Below are positions 22,301 through 29,535 of a stretch of 34,267 nt of DNA, piece by piece (position 1 is the first letter of the stretch; the number at the start of each line of letters is the position of its first letter). This stretch comes from a virus. Below the pieces are notes generated by a model, which saw only the letters and a program-made list of their open reading frames with translations, had not been told where the DNA came from and did no database searches. A program made the translations under genes and the position numbers. The stretch spans positions 1-34,267 of the IMG/VR virus record IMGVR_UViG_3300044646_000883, one strand, 5' to 3'.

Positions 22301-24479
22301 TGCCCATAATGCTGTTGGCAATCTTGACGACACCAGGATTCTCAGAGTTGACGACTTCAAGTTGAAGCCCAAAGAAAAGGTCAAAGTGGGCCAAAGGCGC
22401 ACGGTTGAAATTGCCGGTGAGAAAGTCTCTGGCATTGTTCGCAGGATTGAGGGCGACGAGTACACCTTTGTGCCCATCGCCGTGGACAACGCGGCAACTG
22501 CGGGCAAGAACGGTCTGGGTGCTAAGGAGGCACGCCGACTCATTGAGCGCGCCAAACTGTACGACGAAACCACCAAGAAGGGTCTTGCCGTCTCATACCC
22601 GCGCGAGCAAATGATTACCTACCGTCCTGGCGGAAAGTTCGATTCACTCGAGCAGCGAACCATGGACGCAATGGACAAGTTGACCAACTGGTTCTTTGAC
22701 GGCTTTTACGATACGGCTTCACGCACGCTGGAGAAGTCGGTTGTGTTCCGCCAGTTCTACTACGACGAAGTGGTCAAGCACATCGACCAGTTGTCGTACG
22801 AAGAGGGCATGAAGTTGTACGCCGAAATCTACGAAAAGTCCAAGGGCGACATTCGCAAATACTTTGGCGAAAGCAAGTTGCGACAGAAGGTCACAAAGGC
22901 GATTGAGGACCTGCCAAATCGCAAGGGCGCCAAGGGCACTCTTACCGTCGAGGAACTCGACGACTACTCGCGCTTTGTTGGAATCCACAACACCAAAGAA
23001 CTTCTGTACGACGCATCGTCACGCAACAATTTCCAAGACGCATTGCGTGTGGTGGCTCCGTTCGAAGCGGCATGGCGAGACGTACTTGGTCGTTACGCAA
23101 GTTTCGCCGTCACCGACAACATCCACATGTATCGCCAGTTCCACAAGGTGTATCACGGCCTGTCGCAGGCTGACCCGGACATGGATGGTCGTGGCTTCAT
23201 CTATCGCGACCCCAACACAGGCGAACCAATGTTCACGTTCCCCATGTCGGGGACCATTGCCAAACTGTTCACCGGCACCGACTCGCCCTTGAGCGCACCG
23301 CTGGCTCGTTTGTCTCAGGGCATCAGTTTCTATCCAGCGCTGGGACCAATGGCAAGTTTCTCGGTTTCACAACTCCTGCCAGATGTGCCCAAGTACGACA
23401 AGTTGAAAGAACTTCTGCTTCCGTACGGCGAGGTTGGCTTCCTTGACGCAATCAACGTCACGCCATCCTGGCTGCAAAAGACCGCACCCGCAATCGCTGG
23501 CATGTTCACAAACCAGGTCTACATGAACACCGTGTACGGCAACACCTATATGGAGACCTTGCGTGCTTTGTCGGTCAACACCGAGAAGTACAACCTGAGC
23601 ACCGAAGAGGGCGTGACCCAGTTGATGGCAGATGCCAGGACGCGCGCTCAGATTCTTACCCTTATGCGCGCCCTCGGTCAGTTCACGGGACCAGCAGCCC
23701 CAATCGTTGAGTTCAAGGTTCCGACTAAAAAGGGTGACAAGTTCGTTGACGAACTGATGAAGGAACTGCGCACCTTTGAGCAGGAGGACTACGACAGCGC
23801 AGTCGACAAGTTCCTGGGGCTGTACGGAGACGAGTTGGTTCTTTACCTGGGCTCCAAGAGCCGAGCCGTTGCCCAGGGTCTTGAGGCCACCGAAGAGTTC
23901 GGCGTCTGGGAGCGCGAGAACAGGGACCTAATCAACCAGTTCCCTGACACCGCCTACTTCATGGCTCCGCGCGGCGGAGGCGACTTCAGTTTCAGCGTTT
24001 GGGAACGGCAGTTGATTGAGGGCAAGCGTGAGCGCTTGACCGACCGCGAGATGATTGACCTGGCACAGAACCGCTTGGGCGCCGTCAAGTACCGAGCCGC
24101 TCGCCGCATGTTTGGACCGAATCCAAACGAACTGCAGCGCAATGCCCTGCGCAACTACCGCGACTACCTCAACGCCAAACTGCCCGGTTTCCCACGCCGA
24201 GCCCAGTTCGAGGCAAACAAACTGCAGAACGACATCGACCAGTTGTACAGGCTGGCAGATGACCCACGTCTCGACGGCAACGCAATCGCGGCTTCGGTTC
24301 GCGAATACTTGCGCGTGAGAATACAGGTCATGCAGTCCAATGACCTGATTAGTTTCCAGTCCAAAAAGGCCGCTACGGCAAGACAGCAACTTTACCAGTT
24401 GGGTGAGTCGCTCTCGTCCGCGAACCCTGAGTTTGATAGAATCTGGCAGCGTTTCTTGGTGCAGGAAGTGGATTTGTAA
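19353..24479 (+). CDS. Giant virion protein (1708 residues)
   Basis: The largest gene here, starting at ATG 19353 (TGATG overlap). The product is mainly helical with charged repeats of acidic and Arg/Lys residues. A hydrophobic Ala/Gly-rich region lies near residues 110-170 (PAEAIAGGITNLVGPVASAA). Around residue 725-750 is WKVAQLATGGYVVRNMLDAQ, and around 1225 VVAPFEAAWRDVLGRYA, patterns I recall from very large structural proteins of actinophages. No protease, polymerase or lysozyme motif is obvious. Position between portal and scaffold, rather than after the tail tube, suggests an internal or ejected protein rather than a tape measure. Function is not established. Confidence 0.72.
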   Translation: MLYNNLFPEDREYLLSLQQDMNTAQYQFSPQYSQSMAMKLNQINYRAPWLSPEVQLSLAKAGASAAAIDEVGRMAQQRELDSFEQRRDAVGNLPTPVRAVFDGLSFAKRIASKTFQLAIPAPAEAIAGGITNLVGPVASAAARPAKWASRWSLAALMSVPEYANTVLGQMWTGAGLDIPGMMSASTFQTMLDNPEEQGVGWLPNAQIVEEQAARARATRGTIYGSAFTLGRGVMSAGGIFREEDMAYRYGSGVIDAIFNIVLPDPSKYIAKGLRTAEYAAVAMKTGEAIEVLRKAGTPSAGLKGIVPLLSAEDAKSLRSALGPTKQKMLREAGLGIDFSGATYNALEFNNFFRSNPYAKKLVETLQNTDDAGTIWEDIFDGKITTDMALRLKNAKTEDQVISALTSGWTYGDRTLQAGIGTYKYERNLVGNSIRKMRAFQQVPTEQIVVSGGDVDNQESILNLTRSLRAGGASDAEIKTFLSGDEKTIGALEAFSKSPRATPTARKNVLNTYKRYLKTYLRSSGVHDQMIEEVLSGGEMTIDAMRSYFRSRTGVETDNGLIRALYEQVKDRLDPDFVNEVLDGAGFTKRDIQLLQPAQLVDLLNRVQILPDTRVIRRLTRGSLFRKLLSDSEGKQLIPKLPITSRMPWRTVDVVPKALRQEYDEINDEIRRLEQLKGPARQAASERIDELKDRAVSMTEQKRRPVLTGEQRLSLAFAELLQQRVWKVAQLATGGYVVRNMLDAQVRMAAGGINQFKHPIDYINAVIGKRYGKTITGVDVTDLGVSAGKRALEEGAEAAEAGVRSKYWERSRQEDVYEDLREAFVGASSRFGWSASDSVRHRYKSGSFTLVTRASGPKRYLSRYHTDGVIQSAQKTLTDEFQSRAAVALSAGKTDEQVVDELIKFMDNERTHAFRSVDALFSDGIEFYDRTKDAPFKFPPLSIKQLKKDDPEFYRSILDAYFRHIVIDNVRYNTGNLDDVLFLFAHNAVGNLDDTRILRVDDFKLKPKEKVKVGQRRTVEIAGEKVSGIVRRIEGDEYTFVPIAVDNAATAGKNGLGAKEARRLIERAKLYDETTKKGLAVSYPREQMITYRPGGKFDSLEQRTMDAMDKLTNWFFDGFYDTASRTLEKSVVFRQFYYDEVVKHIDQLSYEEGMKLYAEIYEKSKGDIRKYFGESKLRQKVTKAIEDLPNRKGAKGTLTVEELDDYSRFVGIHNTKELLYDASSRNNFQDALRVVAPFEAAWRDVLGRYASFAVTDNIHMYRQFHKVYHGLSQADPDMDGRGFIYRDPNTGEPMFTFPMSGTIAKLFTGTDSPLSAPLARLSQGISFYPALGPMASFSVSQLLPDVPKYDKLKELLLPYGEVGFLDAINVTPSWLQKTAPAIAGMFTNQVYMNTVYGNTYMETLRALSVNTEKYNLSTEEGVTQLMADARTRAQILTLMRALGQFTGPAAPIVEFKVPTKKGDKFVDELMKELRTFEQEDYDSAVDKFLGLYGDELVLYLGSKSRAVAQGLEATEEFGVWERENRDLINQFPDTAYFMAPRGGGDFSFSVWERQLIEGKRERLTDREMIDLAQNRLGAVKYRAARRMFGPNPNELQRNALRNYRDYLNAKLPGFPRRAQFEANKLQNDIDQLYRLADDPRLDGNAIAASVREYLRVRIQVMQSNDLISFQSKKAATARQQLYQLGESLSSANPEFDRIWQRFLVQEVDL

Positions 24480-25310
24480 ATGGTTGAAACAGGCAACAAC
24501 ATGGACCAGAATGCGGGTCAGGGCGTATCCGACTTCAGCATGGCGTTATCCTCGCTGCCAATAACCCCAACCCCTCAACGCAAGTTCACTGGTTTCTCGC
24601 CAAACCTAACCCCGCAAGAAATCCAAGAAATCCAGAACGACGCGAACATTAGGTTCAGTCAAATCACCAAGCCAAGAGTTATTGGCGGAGTCCTCGAGCC
24701 CTCCTACTACGACACCTACGTTCGTGGCGCAGTGCTGTTTGACGAGCAGGGCAGGGTTGCTGGCAAGCAGTACGACATCAGCGACCCCTTCGTGGTTGCT
24801 AGGCAGATGTACAAAATGAGCACGGCTGAGCGAATCAGGGTTGCCAAGGAACTCGAGCGCATTGGCTGGTATGGCAACAGCAAAGTTAGCGAAGCCCTGA
24901 TGAACGGAATTGGCTGGGCTGACGAAGACGAGCGAGTGTGGGGCAAACTGCTCAGCATTGCCAACACCGCACAAAAGCCATGGTCGGATGTCGTCGGCAT
25001 GCTTGGCACATTTGCAACCGTGCAAACTGGTGGCGGCGTAACAGTGCGAGTCACGTCCGATGAGGACGCCATGGCGTATGCGCGCGAAGCATTCTTTTCT
25101 CGTCTGGGCAGGGCTCCAACCAAGAAGGAACTGGCAGACGCAATCGACTTCATCCAGAACAAGGAGCGCTCAGCCGTTAGGGCAGGCCAGCAGATGCCAA
25201 GCAGCCAGGTCAGCGCAGCGGGCTTTGCAGAGGCTGCTGACCCGACAGCAAAGACATCATGGGGTCTTGGTAACGCAATCGCAATCGCAATGAATGCGCT
25301 AGGTCAATGA
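24480..25310 (+). CDS. Probable virion protein of unknown function
   Basis: A 276-residue protein from ATG 24480, immediately after the giant gene's TAA. The N-terminal 60 residues are Thr/Pro-rich and probably disordered. The centre is helical (FVVARQMYKMSTAERIRVAK). The segment AFFSRLGRAPTKKELADAID resembles a short helical motif common in internal proteins of marine and actinobacterial phages. The C-terminus is Ala-rich. It forms a coupled group with the next two genes (ATGA junctions). No catalytic motif seen. Confidence 0.7.
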   Translation: MVETGNNMDQNAGQGVSDFSMALSSLPITPTPQRKFTGFSPNLTPQEIQEIQNDANIRFSQITKPRVIGGVLEPSYYDTYVRGAVLFDEQGRVAGKQYDISDPFVVARQMYKMSTAERIRVAKELERIGWYGNSKVSEALMNGIGWADEDERVWGKLLSIANTAQKPWSDVVGMLGTFATVQTGGGVTVRVTSDEDAMAYAREAFFSRLGRAPTKKELADAIDFIQNKERSAVRAGQQMPSSQVSAAGFAEAADPTAKTSWGLGNAIAIAMNALGQ

Positions 25311-26269
25311 TGGCACCGAAACCCAAAAAACCAAAGAAGCCAAAGGTGCAGGACTGGCGCGAACAGTTCAAGGTTCAGTTCCCTCAGTTCGGTTCGATGT
25401 TCGATGGCGGTGAGGGAGAGGCTAAGGCACGCGCCACCCTCGGGGAAGACCTCATCAATCTTTTCATTGACTTCGCCCAAAATCCAGACCAGTACGACCT
25501 GACAACCGATGCTGGCAGAGCGGCGTGGATAGCCAAGGTTCAGGGCACGAAACTTTATACGGCCACGGATAAAGCCAAGCGCGACTGGGCTCTTCTCGGT
25601 CAGGCAGACAAAGACGACCAAATCAACGACAAGATGGTTGAACTGCGCAGCCAGTTCGGAGAACTAGAACTTGACGACACGCAGTTGCGCGACCTTGCCA
25701 CCTACAGCCTGAGCACCAAGGCAAGCGAACTGCAGACCAACTACTACGCATACTCAATCGTCTCGACTCGCCAGGCAACCGCAGGTGGTCCTCCGGCCCT
25801 TGGAGAAACGGATGTCGCTACGCAGTTGAAGCAGGCCCTGAAGCGCTACAACTACAACCCTCCAGGACTGGACGACCAGATTCGTTCTGCGCTCACCGGA
25901 CAGCCGTATCTTGGCACGACCTACACCCAGGACATGCTCATCAAGAAAGCCAAAGACAACGCGAAAATCATGTACTCGCAGTTCAGCGAGCAGTTTGACC
26001 AGGGCTACACCATGGAGGATGTGTTCGAGCCGTACCGCAACCTCGCGGCACAGACCCTCGAGATGAATCCCATGGACATCAACATGGACGACCCGAAGTT
26101 CTCCATTGTCTTCAATAAGCGCCCAGATGGAACCAGCCTGACGGCTGACGACTTCCAGTTTGCGCTCCGCAGCGACCCCAAGTTCGGCTGGACCAAGACA
26201 CGTGCCGCCAGGAACGAGGCCATGAAGATGATTGACTTCCTTGAGCGCAACTGGGGGTTGATGCAATGA
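25307..26269 (+). CDS. Probable virion protein with basic N-terminus
   Basis: A 320-residue protein starting at ATG 25307 (ATGA overlap; a second ATG at 25310). The N-terminus is a short Lys/Pro run, MMAPKPKKPKKPKVQ, followed by alternating helical segments and an acidic patch (DDTQLRDLATYS). Recognisable phrases include YTQDMLIKKAKDNAKIMYSQ and YTMEDVFEPYRNLAAQTLEM. No known domain. It is sandwiched between two other coupled genes of the same kind, consistent with a virion assembly trio. Confidence 0.7.
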   Translation: MMAPKPKKPKKPKVQDWREQFKVQFPQFGSMFDGGEGEAKARATLGEDLINLFIDFAQNPDQYDLTTDAGRAAWIAKVQGTKLYTATDKAKRDWALLGQADKDDQINDKMVELRSQFGELELDDTQLRDLATYSLSTKASELQTNYYAYSIVSTRQATAGGPPALGETDVATQLKQALKRYNYNPPGLDDQIRSALTGQPYLGTTYTQDMLIKKAKDNAKIMYSQFSEQFDQGYTMEDVFEPYRNLAAQTLEMNPMDINMDDPKFSIVFNKRPDGTSLTADDFQFALRSDPKFGWTKTRAARNEAMKMIDFLERNWGLMQ

Positions 26270-27468
26270 GCAACGTGGAGATGACATACGACCCAACACA
26301 GCAGCGCATGGTGCCTGTTTCTGAGGCCCGCGTTCGCACCAACGTCGCACAGCAGCCCAGAGACGAAGAAGCCGCTGCCCCCACCCCCACACCAGCAGAA
26401 GCACTGGCTACGGCCAATGCGGCCCGTATCGGCGAGGTCGAGACAGAAGCAGGCAGGGTGGCTGGCTTGGCAGGCGGAGCGCTGGCAAGCAGGGCTAGCG
26501 AGATTGTCGCTGGTGTCAGGTCGGGAACATACTCGGTTGCAGACGCACTGGGTGCGCTAGCAAACATCACCACTGCCATCGGAACCACCACCACCAGCGG
26601 CGGGGGCAACGAGGATGACGATAATTTGCCAATGGGCGAGAACCAGGACGCAAGGGCTTTGCTTGGGTCTTACTTGGCAAGGTACGGCCTGGAGTCCCTG
26701 GGCGACACAATCTCTGGGCTTATGGCTCGTGGTGTTACCACCGAGTCCGCAGTCCTCTTTGAACTTCGTGAGACAGAGGCGTTCAAGAAGAGGTTCGCCG
26801 CCAACATCAAGCGGGCAGCAGCCGGGCTGTCACAACTCACGCCTGCCTCTTACATTGCTTTGGAAAATACCTACCGCGAAGTCATGAAGTCAAACGGCAT
26901 GGACCGCTACTTCAACCGCCCAGACATCATCGAGAACCTCTTGTCTGGCGACGTTTCCCCCCAGGAACTGCAGTCCAGAATCGCCCAGGGCTATCGCCAA
27001 GTGCAAGAAGCAGATGCTGCAACCAAGACGCAGATGCGCGAACTGTACGGCGTTGAAGACTCAGACCTCGCTGCGTACTTCCTGAACCCAACCGAAACCA
27101 TGCCGGTTCTGACCAGGCGCGCAGAGGCGGCCAAGTTGGCTGCCCGTGCCAAGGAGCAGGGAAACATGCAACTCACCAGGCTTACAGCAGAAGAACTGGC
27201 ATCTCGTGGGATTACAGAGGCTCAGGCTTTTCAGACATTTGGGACCATGGCTCAGAGACGCGGTCTTTTCGAAACGATGACTGGCGAAGAAGAACTCACA
27301 GCCGAAGAACAACTCGGCGCTTCCTTTGGCTACAACACCGAGGCACAGGAGCGCCTTGCCCGACGAGCCGAGACACGTCGCGCCGCATTCCGTGGCGGCG
27401 GCAGATTTGCGACTACCACTGGCGCAACATCCGGCACGATTGAGACCGGCGCCGGAATGGCGCAGTAG
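26266..27468 (+). CDS. Probable virion protein with Ala-rich helices and Gly-rich end
   Basis: A 400-residue protein from ATG 26266 (ATGA overlap). Residues 30-110 are Ala/Thr/Glu-rich and probably coiled; a Thr/Gly/Asp linker at about 108-122 (TTTTSGGGNEDDDN) is followed by helical domains (SYLARYGLESLGDTISGLM; QPGCH is not in frame and was ignored). The last 35 residues are Arg/Gly/Thr-rich (RRAAFRGGGRFATTTGATSG), likely flexible. It ends the pre-scaffold block; a promoter and leader follow. No family recognised. Confidence 0.7.
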   Translation: MSNVEMTYDPTQQRMVPVSEARVRTNVAQQPRDEEAAAPTPTPAEALATANAARIGEVETEAGRVAGLAGGALASRASEIVAGVRSGTYSVADALGALANITTAIGTTTTSGGGNEDDDNLPMGENQDARALLGSYLARYGLESLGDTISGLMARGVTTESAVLFELRETEAFKKRFAANIKRAAAGLSQLTPASYIALENTYREVMKSNGMDRYFNRPDIIENLLSGDVSPQELQSRIAQGYRQVQEADAATKTQMRELYGVEDSDLAAYFLNPTETMPVLTRRAEAAKLAARAKEQGNMQLTRLTAEELASRGITEAQAFQTFGTMAQRRGLFETMTGEEELTAEEQLGASFGYNTEAQERLARRAETRRAAFRGGGRFATTTGATSGTIETGAGMAQ

Positions 27469-27472
27469 TTCC

Positions 27473-27529
27473 CTGACATTACGCCATCGGTGGTGTATTG
27501 TTTTGTTTGTCGGGTTCCCCCGCCCCGAC
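27473..27529 (+). promoter_or_regulatory. Promoter with 5' terminal hairpin for scaffold and capsid genes
   Basis: CTGACA (27473-27478), 17 bp, then TATTGT (27496-27501) form a plausible promoter, also preceded by TGG at the extended -10 position. The predicted start near 27508 falls exactly where the stem GTCGGG/CCCGAC (27509-27514 with 27524-27529, 9-nt loop) begins, giving a transcript with a hairpin at its 5' end. Such structures often protect abundant mRNAs. The scaffold start is 69 nt downstream with a GGAGTGA site. Confidence 0.65.
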
Positions 27530-27597
27530 CTAAGCAACAAGGGTGTACGCAGCCTTCTGGGTCCTCCACCTAGAAGTGGGCAGAACGGAGTGAGCAC

Positions 27598-28059
27598 ATG
27601 TCAGATGTCAACGACCAGTTCGATGACGAGACGAGCGAAACGGTAAGCAAAGACCCCGTACGCGCGCACCTTAGAAAGGTGGAGCAGGAGAACAAACTTC
27701 TCCGGCAGCAAGCGCAAGAGTTTGAATCCCTGAAGAGGAAGATGGCTTTCGCTGAGGCAGGCATTGATGTGAATGCCCCGCAGGCCAAATACTTCATCAA
27801 GGGTTACGACGGCGAGGTCTCAGCCGAAGCGATTCGGGCGGCAGCACAAGAGGTAAACCTCTTACCGCAGCAGCAAGAGCCGAAAGAAGCAGTGGACGAC
27901 TCAGAGAAAAGGGCTTGGGCCAGGCTTCAAAAAGCAAGCACTGCTGCTGAGCAGACTGACGACCAAGTTGATTGGGTGAAGAAGTTGAACTCGACTCGCA
28001 GTCAAGATGAAGTCATGCATCTACTTGCGCAAATGAGAGAACAAACACAAAACATCTAG
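27598..28059 (+). CDS. Scaffold-like protein
   Basis: A 153-residue, acidic, coiled-coil protein (LRKVEQENKLLRQQAQEFES) just before the major capsid gene. The region AEAGIDVNAPQAKYFIKGYD and the later charged helix (KRAWARLQKAST) match the layout of phage scaffolds, which line the prohead interior and guide capsid assembly before being removed. No protease motif is present. The start is ATG 27598; the gene begins 69 nt after a 5' hairpin. Confidence 0.78.
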   Translation: MSDVNDQFDDETSETVSKDPVRAHLRKVEQENKLLRQQAQEFESLKRKMAFAEAGIDVNAPQAKYFIKGYDGEVSAEAIRAAAQEVNLLPQQQEPKEAVDDSEKRAWARLQKASTAAEQTDDQVDWVKKLNSTRSQDEVMHLLAQMREQTQNI

Positions 28060-28060
28060 C

Positions 28061-28082
28061 CCGGTGGGTTTCTCCCACTCGG
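28061..28082 (+). other. Hairpin between scaffold and capsid genes
   Basis: CCG-GTGGG pairs with CCCAC-T-CGG (28061-28068 with 28074-28082, one bulged T) around a 5-nt loop. No T-run follows, so it is not a full terminator. It could trim transcript or ribosome flow between the low-copy scaffold and high-copy capsid, or stabilise a processed capsid mRNA. It ends 19 nt before the capsid start. Confidence 0.4.
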
Positions 28083-28101
28083 GAGAACGGAATAACCCAC
28101 A

Positions 28102-29067
28102 ATGTCCAAGACAGAACAAAGCAGCCTTCTTACAGACCAGGTTGCATTTGACCGCATTGCGTATTTCGCACTTCGCTCCGAACTTCTGTTCGACGCGGTT
28201 GCAGACGTCATGCCGGTCGCCCAGGCAATGCCTGGCTCGTCGGTGAAGTTCACCATCTTCAACGACCTCTCCGAGGCGACCTCAACCCTGGCAGAAACGA
28301 CAGACGTCACCCCGGTGGCGATGAGCGACAGCCAAGTTGAAGTGACGCTGAACGAGTACGGCAACGCAGTCAACACCACAGCCAAGTTGCGTGGCACGTC
28401 GTTCCTCGACGTCGACGCGGCAGCGGCGAACGTGGTCGGCTACAACGCCGGTATCTCAATCGACTCAGTCATCCGCGAGGTTCTCGCTGGCGGCACCAAC
28501 GTCGTTTACGGCGGCGGCGGCACGTCCGACGAGACGGCTCGCAACCAGATTGAGGCCGAAGACATCATCGAGGCCAACGACGTTCGCAAGATTGTCGCTG
28601 CTCTCCGCAAGGCGAACGCAGTGTCGTTCAACGGCATGTACATGGGCTTCATTCACCCAGACGTGTCGTACGACCTCCGTCGTGAGACTGGTGTTGCTTC
28701 ATGGCGTGACCCGCACGTGTACAGCGACCCGGCGAACATCTACAACGGTGAAGTCGGCGCCTTCGAAGGCGTGCGTTTCATCGAGTCGCCACGCGCCAAA
28801 ATCTTCGAGAACGCCTCGAACGGTTCTGGCTCGACCGGAAACATTGACGTCTACTGCACCCACATCATGGGCCGTCAGGCTCTTGCTAAGGCGCACTCGA
28901 TTGTCGATGGCAACGGACCGTTCCCACGTGTCGTTCGCGGCCCAGTGGTGGACGTGCTCCAGCGCTTCCAGCCAGTCGGCTGGTACTGGCTCGGTGGCTA
29001 CGCACGCTTCCGCGAAGCGTCGCTGCGCCGCATTGAGTCCTCGTCGAGCATCGGCGCGAACTCCTAA
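28102..29067 (+). CDS. Major capsid protein, N4-gp56-like
   Basis: A 321-residue HK97-fold-type capsid protein. The start, MSKTEQSSLLTDQVAFDRIA, an early VMPVAQAMPGSSVKFTIFND, TSFLDVDAAAANVVGYNAG, then GMYMGFIHPDVSYDLR and GEVGAFEGVRFIESPRAKIF, reproduce the N4-gp56 family seen in many podo- and siphoviruses of Actinobacteria and others. The C-terminus WYWLGGYARFREASLRRIES is also typical. Codons look strongly biased toward C/G-ending ones compared with neighbours, as expected for the most abundant virion protein. A terminator follows 20 nt later. Confidence 0.9.
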   Translation: MSKTEQSSLLTDQVAFDRIAYFALRSELLFDAVADVMPVAQAMPGSSVKFTIFNDLSEATSTLAETTDVTPVAMSDSQVEVTLNEYGNAVNTTAKLRGTSFLDVDAAAANVVGYNAGISIDSVIREVLAGGTNVVYGGGGTSDETARNQIEAEDIIEANDVRKIVAALRKANAVSFNGMYMGFIHPDVSYDLRRETGVASWRDPHVYSDPANIYNGEVGAFEGVRFIESPRAKIFENASNGSGSTGNIDVYCTHIMGRQALAKAHSIVDGNGPFPRVVRGPVVDVLQRFQPVGWYWLGGYARFREASLRRIESSSSIGANS

Positions 29068-29087
29068 TCAGGAGCAGTAAGAAAAAA

Positions 29088-29128
29088 GTGGGGGCCGGGT
29101 TTCATCCCCTGGCCCGGTCCCCACGTTT
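29088..29128 (+). terminator. Terminator after the major capsid gene
   Basis: Twelve-bp stem GTGGGGGCCGGG/CCCGGTCCCCAC (29088-29099 with 29113-29124, one G-T wobble) with a 13-nt loop, preceded by six A and followed by a T-rich GTTTCTTATTC. It would stop or reduce readthrough beyond the capsid gene, so the following genes appear to have their own promoters. Confidence 0.85.
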
Positions 29129-29140
29129 CTTATTCATCAT

Positions 29141-29151
29141 TGTGGTAAGGT
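29141..29151 (+). promoter_or_regulatory. Late-type promoter -10 with leaderless ATG
   Basis: TGTGGTAAGGT matches the TGTGnTAnnGT pattern seen at 13027 and 15900. The -10 TAAGGT (29146-29151) is followed by AGCCCC and then ATG at 29158, only 6 nt, which predicts a leaderless transcript. It restarts transcription just after the capsid terminator. Confidence 0.58.
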
Positions 29152-29157
29152 AGCCCC

Positions 29158-29520
29158 ATGTCGATTTCGAATTACGCAGAAAACAAACTGCTCGAGACAC
29201 TCTCGAATACTTCTTTCTCGGTTGCAAACACCTACATCAAGTTGCACACGGGCGACCCGGGCGAAGCGGGTACCGACAACGCAGCCACCAACGCGACGCG
29301 CAAGGTCGTCACGTGGAGCGCCGCAGCAAGCGGCAGCATGGCGACGGCTGCAACTGCAGAGTGGACCAATGTGTCCACCACAGAGACCTACACGCACTGG
29401 TCCCTCTGGGACGCTTCTTCATCGGGCAACTGCCTGTGGACTGGAGCGCTTGCTTCTTCCGCTGCAGTGACCGCCGGAGACACTTTCCAAATTACGTCTC
29501 TGACGCTCACTCTCGATTGA
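29158..29520 (+). CDS. Small beta-rich virion protein (decoration or tail-fibre type)
   Basis: A 120-residue beta-rich protein with no ribosome-binding site, apparently leaderless. It begins MSISNYAENKLLETLSNTSF and has YIKLHTGDPGEAGTDNAA, SAAASGSMATAATAEWTNVS and THWSLWDASSSGNCLWTGAL, ending FQITSLTLTLD. This order is familiar from small phage proteins often annotated as tail-fibre or minor structural proteins, which may decorate heads or tails. It sits directly downstream of the capsid terminator. Confidence 0.72.
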   Translation: MSISNYAENKLLETLSNTSFSVANTYIKLHTGDPGEAGTDNAATNATRKVVTWSAAASGSMATAATAEWTNVSTTETYTHWSLWDASSSGNCLWTGALASSAAVTAGDTFQITSLTLTLD

Positions 29521-29523
29521 GAG

Positions 29524-29529
29524 TAAAGT
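29524..29529 (+). promoter_or_regulatory. Possible leaderless promoter -10
   Basis: TAAAGT is followed by AGCCAC and ATG at 29536. TAAAGTAGCCACATG matches TAAGGTAGCCCCATG of the previous gene at 13 of 15 positions, so the two starts share a control element. The extended TGTG is not present here (GAGAG instead). It could equally be a conserved leader without promoter function. Confidence 0.45.
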
Positions 29530-29535
29530 AGCCAC

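Noticed and set aside
27326-27646. Plus-strand frame crossing the capsid promoter
   Set aside because: It spans the promoter and 5' hairpin and overlaps two better-supported genes.
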